In this document: positions 34,059 through 45,459 of the stretch, piece after piece | Numbering within the stretch: position 1 is the stretch's first letter | Layout: each line of letters starts with the position of its first letter | DNA from: Rhodopseudomonas palustris | GTDB lineage: Bacteria > Pseudomonadota > Alphaproteobacteria > Rhizobiales > Xanthobacteraceae | Direction of reading: 5' to 3' | Length of the DNA stretch: 64,000 nt | Assembly: GCF_003031265.1 (NCBI RefSeq) | Contig: NZ_CP019966.1 | Span: 1,178,001 to 1,242,000, forward strand | The notes under the pieces: generated by a model | Seen by the model: the letters and a program-made list of their open reading frames with translations, nothing else | Database searches by the model: none | Told to the model about the DNA's origin: nothing | Position numbers and translations under genes: made by a program

Positions 34059-34532
34059 ACCCTCCCCTGGAGGGGGAGGGTCGCCTGCCGAAGGCAGGCG
34101 GGGTGGGGTGACAGCGGTTGCGACATGGTCAAGCGCCAGATCAGCGACTTCAAGCGCGCCACTGCGAACAAACTGCGGGCTAACAGCACCGCTGCCGAAG
34201 ACATTCTATGGCGGCGGTTGCGACGAATGAATGTGGAAGGAAGTCACTTCAGACGGCAGGTGGTGATCGGGCCCTACATCGCCGATTTCGCCTGCCTCGC
34301 GAAGCGACTGATCATCGAGGTGGACGGATCACAACACGGCGACGAAGACGGCCTAAAGCGTGACGAAGTGCGAACGCAATGGCTGCAGTCGGAGGGTTAC
34401 CGGGTGATCCGATTTTGGAACAATGATGTGATGAGCAAGACCGACGCCGTGATGGACGCCATCTACAACGCGACCGCTGTCACCCCACCCCGCCTGCCTT
34501 CGGCAGGCGACCCTCCCCCTCCAGGGGAGGGT
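34059..34532. mobile_element. Nuclease-carrying repeat unit: DUF559 gene with 60-bp perfect terminal inverted repeats
   Basis: The left repeat (34059-34118) begins ACCCTCCCCTGGAGGGGGAG and the right repeat (34473-34532) is its exact complement over all 60 bases. Each arm also contains an inner palindrome, GCCTGCCGAAGGCAGGC. The unit is 474 bp, carries only the DUF559 gene, and sits inside the glyQ-glyS operon. The right repeat is translated as the C-terminal part of the DUF559 protein. The arrangement strongly suggests a small mobile unit; movement is inferred, not shown. Confidence 0.65.
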
Positions 34533-34559
34533 GAAGCCGTTCGTGGGGAGAGCAAGTAA
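34125..34559 (+). CDS. DUF559 (Vsr-like PD-(D/E)XK) nuclease domain protein
   Basis: A 144-residue protein. The DUF559 core runs from about residue 10 to 115, with [15 protein letters not shown], the [16 protein letters not shown] strand and the acidic pair in [10 protein letters not shown], then [12 protein letters not shown], as in very-short-patch repair-like endonucleases. The last 28 residues (from about [11 protein letters not shown] onward) are encoded by the right terminal repeat and are proline-rich. Its stop overlaps the glyS ATG (TAATG), so it is co-translated with glyS. It probably acts on DNA; a role in moving its own repeats is a hypothesis. Confidence 0.88.
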   Translation: MVKRQISDFKRATANKLRANSTAAEDILWRRLRRMNVEGSHFRRQVVIGPYIADFACLAKRLIIEVDGSQHGDEDGLKRDEVRTQWLQSEGYRVIRFWNNDVMSKTDAVMDAIYNATAVTPPRLPSAGDPPPPGEGEAVRGESK

Positions 34560-36715
34560 TGCCCGATCTTCTCCTCGAACTGTTCTCCGAAGAAATCCCG
34601 GCGCGGATGCAGGGGAAGGCTGCTGATGATCTGAAGCGGCTGGTCACCGATAAGCTCGTCGCCGAAGGTCTCGTCTATGAGGGCGCCAAGGCGTTTGCGA
34701 CGCCGCGGCGGCTGACGCTGACGGTGCATGGCATTCCGGCGCGGCAGCCGGATCTGAAGGACGAGCGCAAGGGGCCGAAGGTCGGCGCGCCGGACGCGGC
34801 GGTGCAGGGCTTCTTGAAGGCCGCGGGCCTCGCCTCGCTCGACGAAGCCAAGATCCAGAAGGACCCGAAGAAGGGTGACTTCTACGTCGCGCTGATCGAG
34901 AAGCCGGGCAAGCCTGCGATCGATGTGATCGCCGAGTTCCTGCCGGTGATCGTGCGCACCTTCCCGTGGCCGAAGTCGATGCGCTGGGGCGAACGCTCCC
35001 GCAAACCGGGCGCGCTGCAATGGGTGCGGCCGCTGCATTCGATCATCGCGACCTTCGGCATGGAAACCGAAGAGCCCGATGTGGTGCATTTCAACGTCGA
35101 CGGCATCGAGGCCGGGCAGACCACGCACGGCCATCGCTTCATGGCCCCGGCCGAATTCAGTGTGCGGCGGTTCGAGGACTACGAGGCCAAGCTGTTCGCC
35201 GCCAAGGTCGTGCTCGATTCCGCCCGCCGCAAGGACATCATCCTGGCGGACGCGAAAACGCTGGCGCAGGCGCAAAACTACGAACTGGTCGAAGATCAGG
35301 GGCTGCTCGACGAAGTCTCCGGCTTGGTCGAATGGCCGGTGGCGCTGATGGGCTCCTTCGACAAGGACTTCCTATCGATCCCGGACGAAGTGATCCGCGC
35401 CACCATCCGCGCCAATCAGAAGTGCTTCGTGGTCGCCGATCCTGCGACCGGCAAGCTCGCCAACAAGTTCATCCTGACCGCGAATATCGAAGCCAGCGAC
35501 GGCGGCGCCGCGATCACCGCCGGCAACGAGCGTGTGATCCGCGCGCGGCTCTCGGACGCCAAGTTCTTCTACGAGACCGATCTGAAGACCAAGCTGGAAG
35601 ACCGGCTGCCGAAGTTCGATCAGATCGTGTTCCACGAAAAGCTCGGCACCCAGGCCGAGCGCATCGCCCGCATCGAGCGCTTGGCTGCCGAGATCGCGCC
35701 GCTGGTCGGCGCCGATGCCGAAAAGACCAAGCGTGCCGCGAAGCTCTGCAAGGCGGATCTGCTGACCGAGGTCGTTGGCGAATTCCCCGAGCTGCAGGGC
35801 CTGATGGGAAAGTACTACGCGCTCGCCCAGGGCGAAGACGCCAGCGTCGCCGCCGCCTGCGAAGAGCACTACAAGCCGCAGGGCCCGGCCGATCGCGTCC
35901 CGAGCGATCCGGTCAGCATCGCGGTGGCGCTCGCCGACAAGCTCGACACGCTGGTCGGGTTCTGGGCGATCGACGAGAAGCCGACCGGCAGCAAGGACCC
36001 GTATGCGCTGCGACGCGCGGCGCTGGGGGTGATTAGGCTGGTGCTGGATAACTCACTGCGCTTGCGGTTGCTCGCTTTGGTCTCCGCGCATTCTGCCGTC
36101 ATGGCCGGGCTTGTCCCGGCCATCCACGACTTGGCTGGCAGCAAGAAAGGCGTGGATGCCCGCGACAAGCGCGGGCATGACGACGTCAGTGACAACCTCC
36201 TCTCCTTCTTCGCAGACCGCCTGAAAGTCCAACTTCGCGACCAAGGCGCGCGGCATGACCTCGTCGATGCGGTGTTCGCGCTCGAAGGGCAGGACGACAT
36301 CCTGATGATCGTCCGCCGCGTCGAGGCGCTGGCGGCGTTTCTTGCTACCGACGACGGCAAGAACCTGCTGGCCGGCACCAAGCGCGCCGCCAACATCCTG
36401 CGCATCGAGGAGAAGAAGGACGGCCGCGCCTATGACGGTGCGCCGGACGCGTCGCTCTACGCGCAGGACGAGGAGAAGGCGCTGGCCGCCGCGATTGAAC
36501 GCGCCAAGGCCGATGCCGGCGCTGCCGTCGCCAAGGAAGACTTCGCCGCGGCGATGACCGCGATGGCCGGCTTGCGGCCGGCGGTCGATGCGTTCTTCGA
36601 CAAGGTGACGGTCAACGCCGACGACAAGGCCGTCCGTGAAAACCGCCTGAAGCTGCTGAACGAAATCCGCGCCGCGACGCGCGCGGTGGCGGACTTCTCG
36701 AAGATCCAGGACTAA
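34559..36715 (+). CDS. glyS: Glycine-tRNA ligase beta subunit with an in-frame repeat insertion
   Basis: A 718-residue subunit beginning [20 protein letters not shown], with [13 protein letters not shown], then the HD-like region and a C-terminal tRNA-anticodon-binding part. It binds tRNA-Gly and completes the GlyQ catalytic unit. The usual length is about 690-700. Residues about 513-541 are an insertion encoded by a palindromic R3 element (36097-36182): it reads [13 protein letters not shown] and ends [10 protein letters not shown]. The insertion lies between the HD region and the C-terminal domain ([17 protein letters not shown]), where a surface loop is likely. The frame is intact, and since the gene is essential the protein is presumably active. 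Confidence 0.96.
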   Translation: MPDLLLELFSEEIPARMQGKAADDLKRLVTDKLVAEGLVYEGAKAFATPRRLTLTVHGIPARQPDLKDERKGPKVGAPDAAVQGFLKAAGLASLDEAKIQKDPKKGDFYVALIEKPGKPAIDVIAEFLPVIVRTFPWPKSMRWGERSRKPGALQWVRPLHSIIATFGMETEEPDVVHFNVDGIEAGQTTHGHRFMAPAEFSVRRFEDYEAKLFAAKVVLDSARRKDIILADAKTLAQAQNYELVEDQGLLDEVSGLVEWPVALMGSFDKDFLSIPDEVIRATIRANQKCFVVADPATGKLANKFILTANIEASDGGAAITAGNERVIRARLSDAKFFYETDLKTKLEDRLPKFDQIVFHEKLGTQAERIARIERLAAEIAPLVGADAEKTKRAAKLCKADLLTEVVGEFPELQGLMGKYYALAQGEDASVAAACEEHYKPQGPADRVPSDPVSIAVALADKLDTLVGFWAIDEKPTGSKDPYALRRAALGVIRLVLDNSLRLRLLALVSAHSAVMAGLVPAIHDLAGSKKGVDARDKRGHDDVSDNLLSFFADRLKVQLRDQGARHDLVDAVFALEGQDDILMIVRRVEALAAFLATDDGKNLLAGTKRAANILRIEEKKDGRAYDGAPDASLYAQDEEKALAAAIERAKADAGAAVAKEDFAAAMTAMAGLRPAVDAFFDKVTVNADDKAVRENRLKLLNEIRAATRAVADFSKIQD
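36097..36182. repeat. Palindromic element R3 inserted within the glyS coding sequence
   Basis: Left arm 36097-36128 (CGTCATGGCCGGGCTTGTCC...) and right arm 36151-36182 (CGTGGATGCCCGCGACAAGC...) pair with each other around a 22-base centre. Each arm also has its own small inverted repeat. The same element family lies in noncoding DNA 40 bases after this gene (36756-36858). Confidence 0.85.
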
Positions 36716-36755
36716 CGGCGGCTGTTGGTCCGCCGCGCCAGCCGCTTCCACGCCA

Positions 36756-36858
36756 CGTCATTGCCGGGCTCGACCCGGCAATCCATCCTTCTTCCCAAAG
36801 TGTCTTCGCAGACGCGCTAAGCGCGTGATGGATGCGCGGGGCGGGCCCGCGCATGACG
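36756..36858. repeat. Dispersed palindromic repeat, family R3
   Basis: Starts CGTCATTGCCGGGCTCGACC 40 bases after the glyS stop and ends GGCGGGCCCGCGCATGACG, with an inner hairpin GACGCGCTAAGCGCGT. It occupies the start of the 525-base gap after glyS and could serve as its transcript end. Confidence 0.8.
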
Positions 36859-36897
36859 CCGGGTGTGGGGCAGCCTCCTTGCCGCGGCTGCCGTCAC

Positions 36898-37078
36898 GTC
36901 ATTCCGGGGCGCTCGCGTCAGCGAGCGAACCCGGAATCTCGATGTGGTCGTGCATGGCAACCGCCACGCGCCTCGCTGCGTCACCCTCTGCAATAACTGC
37001 GAGATTCCGGGTCTGCGTGCTGTCGCACGCATCCCGGGATGACAGTGCTCTTGGCGAAGCGGAGCGCCCCGGAATGAC
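36898..37078. repeat. Dispersed palindromic repeat, family R2 (composite)
   Basis: Outer arms GTCATTCCGGGGCGCTCGCG and GGAGCGCCCCGGAATGAC. An internal segment (GAGATTCCGGGTCTGCGTGC ... CATCCCGGGATGACAG, around 37,001-37,043) looks like part of a second copy nested within it. With the R3 copy it fills the gap after glyS; no gene is seen between 36,716 and 37,240. Confidence 0.75.
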
Positions 37079-37155
37079 GGAGGGGGAGGGCGTGTCCTCA
37101 AGAAAGCCCCGCGTCCCTCTCAAAAGCTGCACCGATCAGCAACATTGCGAAACAA

Positions 37156-37170
37156 TTAACCGGTCGTTAA
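37156..37170. promoter_or_regulatory. CtrA binding site upstream of the unknown 368-residue gene
   Basis: TTAACCGGTCGTTAA, followed by CC, is a perfect TTAA-N7-TTAA match to the CtrA motif, 71 bases before the ATG. A further half-site TTAACC is at 37207-37212. Confidence 0.72.
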
Positions 37171-37240
37171 CCATGTCCTGACAGGTTGGCTGGCGGTAAC
37201 GGTTCCTTAACCGTCCACCTCGGCAGCGGGGCGCAATGCC

Positions 37241-38347
37241 ATGACCAGCATCACCAACGGCTTGAACAATTACGCGCAATACGGTGCCGCCTATGCGCGG
37301 ACCGCGGGCGCGCAGACCTCGCTGGCCACGATCCTGAACGGCAATGGTGACGATGTGCTGCCGGGTGCCAGCAGCAATGCGGCGACCCAGCTGACGCTGT
37401 CGGCGGCCGCGCGGGCGCAGCTCGCCAGCGGCTCGTCGAAGGATTATTCCGCGGTGATCAGCGACAGCCGCGCCGCGATCGACAAGCTGTACAAGGCGGC
37501 CAATGTCACTGCGCCCTACGACGACAGCGGCAAGCCGAAGATCGACCTGTCCGGGCTCGACCGCCGGGCGCTGTTCGCCATCGCCTCGAACGCCGGCGGC
37601 CGGTTCACCGACGCCGAGCAGACGTTGGCGGCGACCACCCGGATCGCGCAGTTCAACGACGCGCTGTCGCCGGCGACACAGACCGCCAAGCTGATCGGCG
37701 ACTACAGCACCGTGTACAAGGCGGCTGCGAGCTATCTCGACGGCGCTTCGAGCGAAGAGAAGGCGACCGCGACCTGGCAGGCCGAGCGCGCCGCGATCAC
37801 CAAGGGCCTGGCGGCGACCCAGGCCGATCCGTCGAAGATTCCGGCCGGCATCAGCAACGATCCCGTGGCGGCCTATCTGGCGCGCTATCCCTCCGGCAGC
37901 GCCACCACGGCCACCAAGGATTTCGGCAGCGTTGCCAAGCAGGCGCGCGCCACGCTCGACGACCAGGCCGCGCAGGCGACCGCCGCCGGCAAGCTGCTGG
38001 TGTACGATCCGGCGCGCAAGACCGGCCAGCAGGCGGATCTGTCGGTGCTCGACAATCGCTCGCTGTCGGCGATCTCGCTCAACAAGGACGACCTGTTCTC
38101 GCAAGAAGAGGTGTTCGCCGCCAAGCGCGAGCTCGACGGCCGTAACCGCGCCAGCATCCTCACCGCGCTGAAGCAGAGCCAGACCTCCGGCAATCCGGCG
38201 GATTTCAGCCTCGGCCTGCTGAACGCTTATTCCGGCATGAGCGCAGAGGAGCGCACCGCGACCAACTGGACGCCGGCATTCCGCGACAACGCGGTGCAGA
38301 GCTACAAGGCGACCACGTCGCTGCTGTCGATGCTGAAGCGCGGCTAG
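37241..38347 (+). CDS. Uncharacterised helical protein, probable CtrA target
   Basis: A 368-residue protein I do not recognise. It starts MTSITNGLNNYAQYGAAYAR, has no signal peptide or membrane span, and is rich in Ala, Ser, Thr and Asp. The composition and an N-terminus with Asn/Tyr/Gly turns recall proteins exported without cleavable signals, such as flagellar or rod proteins, but there is no clear match. A repeated theme LDRRALFAIASN / LDNRSLSAISLN, at about residues 107 and 266, suggests two related halves. A perfect CtrA box lies upstream, so cell-cycle-timed expression, perhaps linked to motility or envelope, is plausible. Confidence 0.82.
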   Translation: MTSITNGLNNYAQYGAAYARTAGAQTSLATILNGNGDDVLPGASSNAATQLTLSAAARAQLASGSSKDYSAVISDSRAAIDKLYKAANVTAPYDDSGKPKIDLSGLDRRALFAIASNAGGRFTDAEQTLAATTRIAQFNDALSPATQTAKLIGDYSTVYKAAASYLDGASSEEKATATWQAERAAITKGLAATQADPSKIPAGISNDPVAAYLARYPSGSATTATKDFGSVAKQARATLDDQAAQATAAGKLLVYDPARKTGQQADLSVLDNRSLSAISLNKDDLFSQEEVFAAKRELDGRNRASILTALKQSQTSGNPADFSLGLLNAYSGMSAEERTATNWTPAFRDNAVQSYKATTSLLSMLKRG

Positions 38348-38360
38348 CGCTCGCCGCCGC

Positions 38361-39647
38361 TCAAGCCGCGATCTTCGCCAGCCACGCCGCCAGCGCGACG
38401 CCGGCGATCGCCAACGCCACCAGTATCACCGCGCTCTGCCAGGTGCGCCGGCCGCCGAACGCCACCGCGTAGGCGGCCTTCAGGACATTGTTGGACGATG
38501 CCGCGATCAGCACCGCGATCGCCACCGCATGTTCGCCGATGCCCGCGGTGCCGCCCTGCGCCAGGTTGAGCACGAAGGGATCGATGTCGGAGAAGCCGAC
38601 GATCGCTGCCAGCCAGTAGATGCCCTGCGTGCCGAATTCGGTTTTGACCCAGGTCGAGGCCAGCGAGATCGCCACGAACAGGGCTGCGAACACCGCTGCG
38701 GCGCCGAGTTCGAGCGGGTTGCCGCGCTCCGATGGCTGGGTGGCTTCGCCGCTGGGGGCCTTGATGATGAGGTATTGCAGCGCTGCGATCGCCAAAGCGA
38801 CCGCCGCCAGCCCCAGCATCGGCGCAGCCAATGCACGCGCCAGCGTCATGTTAAACACCGCGATCACCACCAGGATGCGCAGGTACATGATGCCGGTCGC
38901 CAGCGTGATACCGGCCGTCGCCTGGCGGCGGAACGACTCGCTGACGGCGGCCTGCCGCGCCAGAACCACGGTGGTGGCGGTCGAGGAATACAGCCCGCCG
39001 AGGCCGGCCATCCACAGTCCCTGCGCGGCGCGCTGCCAATAGCGCTGCGCCAGATAGCTCGCATAGGACAGCGCCGACACCAGCGTCAGCGCCAGCCATA
39101 CCTGTCGCGGCGTGATGCTGGTCAGCGAGGTTACCGGTTCGGCCGGTAGCAATGGCAGCACGACACCGCTGAGGATCAGGAACTGCGCCGCGGTGGTAAT
39201 CTCGCGGGTATCGACCTTGCGCACCAACCGGTGCAGCCAGTCGCGGCTGGTGAGCAGGATCACCGCCGTGACCGTGATGCCGACCGCGACCCAATGCGGC
39301 AGCGCCAGCGCGATCGCCCCGAGCAGATAGGCATGGACGTTGAGCAGCAGCACGACGAGGCCGGCATTTCGTTCGCCTTGGTCGTCGCGCTCGCGCAAAT
39401 GCACCGTGTAGAAGATCGACAGCCAGACACCGAGCACCAGCAGGCCGCCGGTGAAGGCGACCAGATGGGTGGGGTCGAGCCAGTACAGAACGCCGCCGCC
39501 GAGAGATAGCAGTGGAAAAGTGCGGACGCCGCCCGGCCGCGCGGATTTTCGCTGCTCGAAGAAATCTTCGAACGCGAAGCCGAGAAAGAAACTCAGCAGC
39601 AACAACAGCGCGAGGCTGTGAACGGACGGTGTTGCGATCATCGGCAT
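38361..39647 (-). CDS. DUF4010 / MgtC-related polytopic membrane protein
   Basis: A 428-residue protein with about 11 hydrophobic helices. The N-terminal half resembles MgtC/SapB (FEQRKSARPGGVRTFPLLSLGGG) and the C-terminal half is DUF4010 (IVGFSDIDPFVLNLAQGG, then IAASSNNVLKAAYA). Members of this family are thought to be ion- or stress-related transporters, but substrates are unproven. The 3' end is convergent with the CtrA-linked gene, 13 bases apart. Confidence 0.85.
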   Translation of the reverse strand: MPMIATPSVHSLALLLLLSFFLGFAFEDFFEQRKSARPGGVRTFPLLSLGGGVLYWLDPTHLVAFTGGLLVLGVWLSIFYTVHLRERDDQGERNAGLVVLLLNVHAYLLGAIALALPHWVAVGITVTAVILLTSRDWLHRLVRKVDTREITTAAQFLILSGVVLPLLPAEPVTSLTSITPRQVWLALTLVSALSYASYLAQRYWQRAAQGLWMAGLGGLYSSTATTVVLARQAAVSESFRRQATAGITLATGIMYLRILVVIAVFNMTLARALAAPMLGLAAVALAIAALQYLIIKAPSGEATQPSERGNPLELGAAAVFAALFVAISLASTWVKTEFGTQGIYWLAAIVGFSDIDPFVLNLAQGGTAGIGEHAVAIAVLIAASSNNVLKAAYAVAFGGRRTWQSAVILVALAIAGVALAAWLAKIAA

Positions 39648-40116
39648 CGGCGAAGCCGCATCTGCGCGGGAGGACGTCGGCGCGGCAGAGCACCGCGACG
39701 CCGGCGCGAGAGCCGAGCCGGTGCCGGAACTCTAGCAGGCGGGGCGATGCGGGAGAAGCAATCGGAAGGCGAGGGAGGACCGACGGAGAAGAGCCCCGCC
39801 CGGCGGGGGAACGGGACGGGGCTCTCCGATCCGGCCGCGTCGGTGGCGTCCGGACCCACGTTCAAGCGAATTGCGCGTCCACCTGAACGATCAAAGAGCA
39901 GCGACCTGTCGAGGCTGCGCCGCTCGGTCTGCTGGGGCAATGCCCGCCCGCGCGCGATGTTCCGTGCAGGGATGTCGCAGTGGTCCGGATTTTTGCCGGT
40001 CAGGGAACCCTGAGCCACGCAGCGGCGTCATCAGCCGCCGGTATCGCTCCTTGCCTGTGTCCGCTACCAATCCGCCTGCGATTCGATCCGATCGCTTCCT
40101 TCCGCCGGAGACTGCC
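39648..40116. other. Intergenic region with a strong hairpin
   Basis: About 470 bases without a convincing gene. The main feature is a hairpin with arms AGAGCCCCG (39790-39798) and CGGGGCTCT (39817-39825) around an 18-base loop that itself is GC-rich. It may be a terminator-like structure or part of a small RNA. The region from 40,020 to 40,116 should hold the promoter of the DUF3096 gene. Confidence 0.45.
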
Positions 40117-40272
40117 ATGACAATCACCACTGCCCACATTCCAGCCATCGTCGCGTTGATCGCCGGTATCCTGATTCTGGTGATGCCGCGGCTGCTGAAC
40201 TTCATCGTCGCGATCTATCTGATCTGCGTCGGACTGATCGGTCTGGGCGCGTTGCGTTTCCTGCATCTTTAG
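40117..40272 (+). CDS. DUF3096 small membrane protein
   Basis: A 51-residue protein of two hydrophobic helices: MTITTAHIPAIVALIAGILI and FIVAIYLICVGLIGLGALRF. The pattern PAIVALIAGILILVMPRLLN is typical of DUF3096. ATG 40117 follows CCGGAG. Function unknown. It lies 92 bases upstream of ppdK on the same strand. Confidence 0.85.
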   Translation: MTITTAHIPAIVALIAGILILVMPRLLNFIVAIYLICVGLIGLGALRFLHL

Positions 40273-40363
40273 TCGGCTCGGGTTCCGCCAGCTTGCTTGA
40301 GACCGCTAAAACGTGGTCTAAAGCGCCCGTTTTCTGTTCCTCTTTCGCGGACCGTTGAGAGCC

Positions 40364-43378
<3,015 letters not shown>

Positions 43379-43408
43379 TCGCGCCTCGCAAAACTGATCA
43401 GATTTCGA

Positions 43409-43440
43409 ATGGCCGGGCTTTGTCCCGGCCATTTGTATTT
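43409..43440 (+). terminator. ppdK terminator built from an R3 repeat arm
   Basis: Stem GGCCGGG (43411-43417) and CCCGGCC (43424-43430) with loop CTTTGT, extended by AT/AT pairs and followed by TTTGTATTT. The stem and loop are nearly the same as the left arm of the R3 element in glyS. Confidence 0.75.
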
Positions 43441-43468
43441 GCGCGCTGGTAACCGACGACGCGGCTGA

Positions 43469-43498
43469 TGTGCAACGCCTTGTTAACGACGTTGCACA
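43469..43498. promoter_or_regulatory. Inverted repeat upstream of the cell wall hydrolase gene
   Basis: Arms TGTGCAACG (43469-43477) and CGTTGCACA (43490-43498) around 12 bases that include GTTAAC. Two nearby TTAAC(C) half-sites (43483 and 43507) recall CtrA half-sites, but the spacing is not the standard one. The 320-base gap (43379-43698) holds no gene that I can support. Confidence 0.4.
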
Positions 43499-43698
43499 AC
43501 GCATTCTTAACCACCGTTATGAAGCGCTGATTCACCACATTCGCAGCCGGTTCCGCGAACTAACAGCTTGGCGTTGCGTGTTGCGCGGATGCATCGGCCA
43601 TTAACGCACGGGCAACTTTAATCGGATAACAACAGAAACGATCAACTTGTCCGAAACCGTCGGACTTGATCGCGAGTAAGCGTTGCGTGAGCGTATCG

Positions 43699-45129
43699 AT
43701 GTCAGTCATGCGTAACCGGTCGAAGGGCGCGCGGATTGCGTCCTTCGGCCTCGGGGTCTGTGTCTTCGCGGCGCTGCCCAATGAAATCGGACACCAGGAT
43801 ATTGCGTCGCTGCTGGTTCGGCAGACGGGCGTCACCGAGCGCTGGCAGAAGCGGATGTTCGCGTCCTCGCTCGGCTCGGTGCAGGTCGCGACGTTCTCGT
43901 TCGGCCGGCCGCTCGGAACCTGGACGCCGCAGCTCGGCTCGTCGCGCCTGGTCAGCATCGAAGGCCGCAGCGGCGGCCTCGCCGCGACCCACAATCCGCT
44001 GCTGCAGGCGCCGTCCCGTTACCAGGCGTCCGACTACCCGAAGGTCGACCGCACCCTGAAGGGCGACCGCCTCGCGCTTGCCAAGCCCGACCAGTCGCCG
44101 ACCCTCGAAGTCGCGCCGACGCCGGAGGATGCCGGAGCGCAGGCGCCGAACGTCGCCGGTGCCAAGACCGCCGACCAAATCCCGGGTTCCGATCAGAACG
44201 GCGCTGTCCACGCGGCCGAAGCCTCGCCGGCGCTCGATCCGGAGCTTGCCGAAGCGCTGAAGTCCGAACCGCTCCCGCAATACGATGGCTCGCTGTCGCT
44301 CGATAAGGACCACGAGGCGGCCGCTGTCGCGCCGCGGCCGCGCGATCCGTTCTCGTTCAAGACCGCCAGCCTGTTCTTCGGCACCGGCTCGCTCGGCGGC
44401 ATGGATGAGTCGCTCGAGCAATGGCAGCCGGGTGAAGAGCCGATCATCGTGTCGCCGAACGCAGCCGATCCCGACATGAAGTCGCCGTTGCCGCAAACCG
44501 CTGCACTCGATCCGTCCGCGTCGGGCGAGACCATCGCCGGCAAGGGCCAGGTCAACGCCGATCACCACGTCAAGACGCCTGCCGAGCGGCTCGGCCTCGC
44601 CAACGACTCCAAGCTCCGCGCCAAGCACGAGAAGTGCCTGGCGGAGGCGGTGTATTTCGAATCGCGCGGCGAAAAGGTGCGCGGTCAGATCGCGGTGGCG
44701 CAGGTGGTGCTCAACCGCGCGTTCTCCGGCTTCTATCCGACCAACGTCTGCGGCGTGGTCTATCAGAACAAGAACCGCCGCTACGCCTGCCAGTTCACCT
44801 TCGCCTGCGACAACATCGCCGACGTGGTGCGCGAGCCGGAGATGTGGGATCGCGCCCGCAAGATCGCGCGCGCGATGCTCGACGGCAAGCTGTGGCTGCC
44901 CGAAGTCGGCAAGTCGACTCATTACCACGCCTACTGGGTGCGGCCGTCCTGGGTCCACGAGATGAAGAAGATGTACAAGTTCGGCGTACACACCTTCTAT
45001 CGTCCGCGCGCCTGGGGCGACGGCAGCGACGCCCCGAGCTGGGGCACCGCCGCCGAAACCGCTTCGATCGCCGCCCAACTCGCCGAAGCCGCCAAGAGCT
45101 CGGCGGAGATTCAGGCCAAGGGCAACTAA
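43699..45129 (+). CDS. Cell wall hydrolase, SleB-type (Hydrolase_2)
   Basis: A 476-residue protein. After an N-terminal basic and hydrophobic segment (about residues 8-25) comes a long proline- and acidic-rich linker of about 270 residues with no recognised fold. Residues about 310-450 form the SleB/CwlJ hydrolase domain: LAEAVYFESRGEKVRGQIAV, with its catalytic Glu, then VVYQNKNRRYACQFTFACD and STHYHAYWVRPSW. It would cleave peptidoglycan in the periplasm. ATG 43699 is used; residue 4 (ATG 43708) is an alternative. Confidence 0.87.
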   Translation: MSVMRNRSKGARIASFGLGVCVFAALPNEIGHQDIASLLVRQTGVTERWQKRMFASSLGSVQVATFSFGRPLGTWTPQLGSSRLVSIEGRSGGLAATHNPLLQAPSRYQASDYPKVDRTLKGDRLALAKPDQSPTLEVAPTPEDAGAQAPNVAGAKTADQIPGSDQNGAVHAAEASPALDPELAEALKSEPLPQYDGSLSLDKDHEAAAVAPRPRDPFSFKTASLFFGTGSLGGMDESLEQWQPGEEPIIVSPNAADPDMKSPLPQTAALDPSASGETIAGKGQVNADHHVKTPAERLGLANDSKLRAKHEKCLAEAVYFESRGEKVRGQIAVAQVVLNRAFSGFYPTNVCGVVYQNKNRRYACQFTFACDNIADVVREPEMWDRARKIARAMLDGKLWLPEVGKSTHYHAYWVRPSWVHEMKKMYKFGVHTFYRPRAWGDGSDAPSWGTAAETASIAAQLAEAAKSSAEIQAKGN

Positions 45130-45173
45130 GCGCGTCGTGGTGTGCGGGCATCGCCCCGCGGTCGCCCTAAGCA

Positions 45174-45285
45174 GTCATTCCGGGGCGCGCGCAGCGCGAG
45201 CCCGGAATCTCGCGGTTTGGAAGGCGGCGCATTGCCCCGCTTCAGATTCCGGGTTCGCTCGCTCTCGCGAGCGCCCCGGAATGAC
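45174..45285. repeat. Dispersed palindromic repeat, family R2
   Basis: 112 bases: GTCATTCCGGGGCGCGCGCA at the left, CGAGCGCCCCGGAATGAC at the right, with inner arms GAGCCCGGAATCTCGC and AGATTCCGGGTTCGCTC. It lies 45 bases after the hydrolase stop. Confidence 0.82.
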
Positions 45286-45313
45286 GGGGCGGAGTTATTA
45301 CTTGTATGCCGAC

Positions 45314-45417
45314 GCCATGCGCGGGCTTGATCCGCCCCGCGGGGCACAAGCCCCCTCGGCGCGGCGAAGGCCCGTTCTTCAAGAGGATGGATTGCCGGGT
45401 CGAGCCCGGCAATGACG
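45314..45417. repeat. Dispersed palindromic repeat, family R3
   Basis: From GCCATGCGCGGGCTTGATCC to GGGTCGAGCCCGGCAATGACG. It follows the R2 copy directly, as also happens (in the other order) after glyS. Together they fill the gap before nadC; nothing else is seen from 45,130 to 45,459. Confidence 0.75.
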
Positions 45418-45459
45418 TTAGTAGAGCAAGAAGTCTTGTGCTGTTTGCCGAGCGCCAGC

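Noticed and set aside
34006..34118. CRISPR-like array in the repeat-rich glyQ-glyS gap.
   Set aside because: The repeats are inverted and palindromic, vary in length and have no regular spacers; no cas genes are present.
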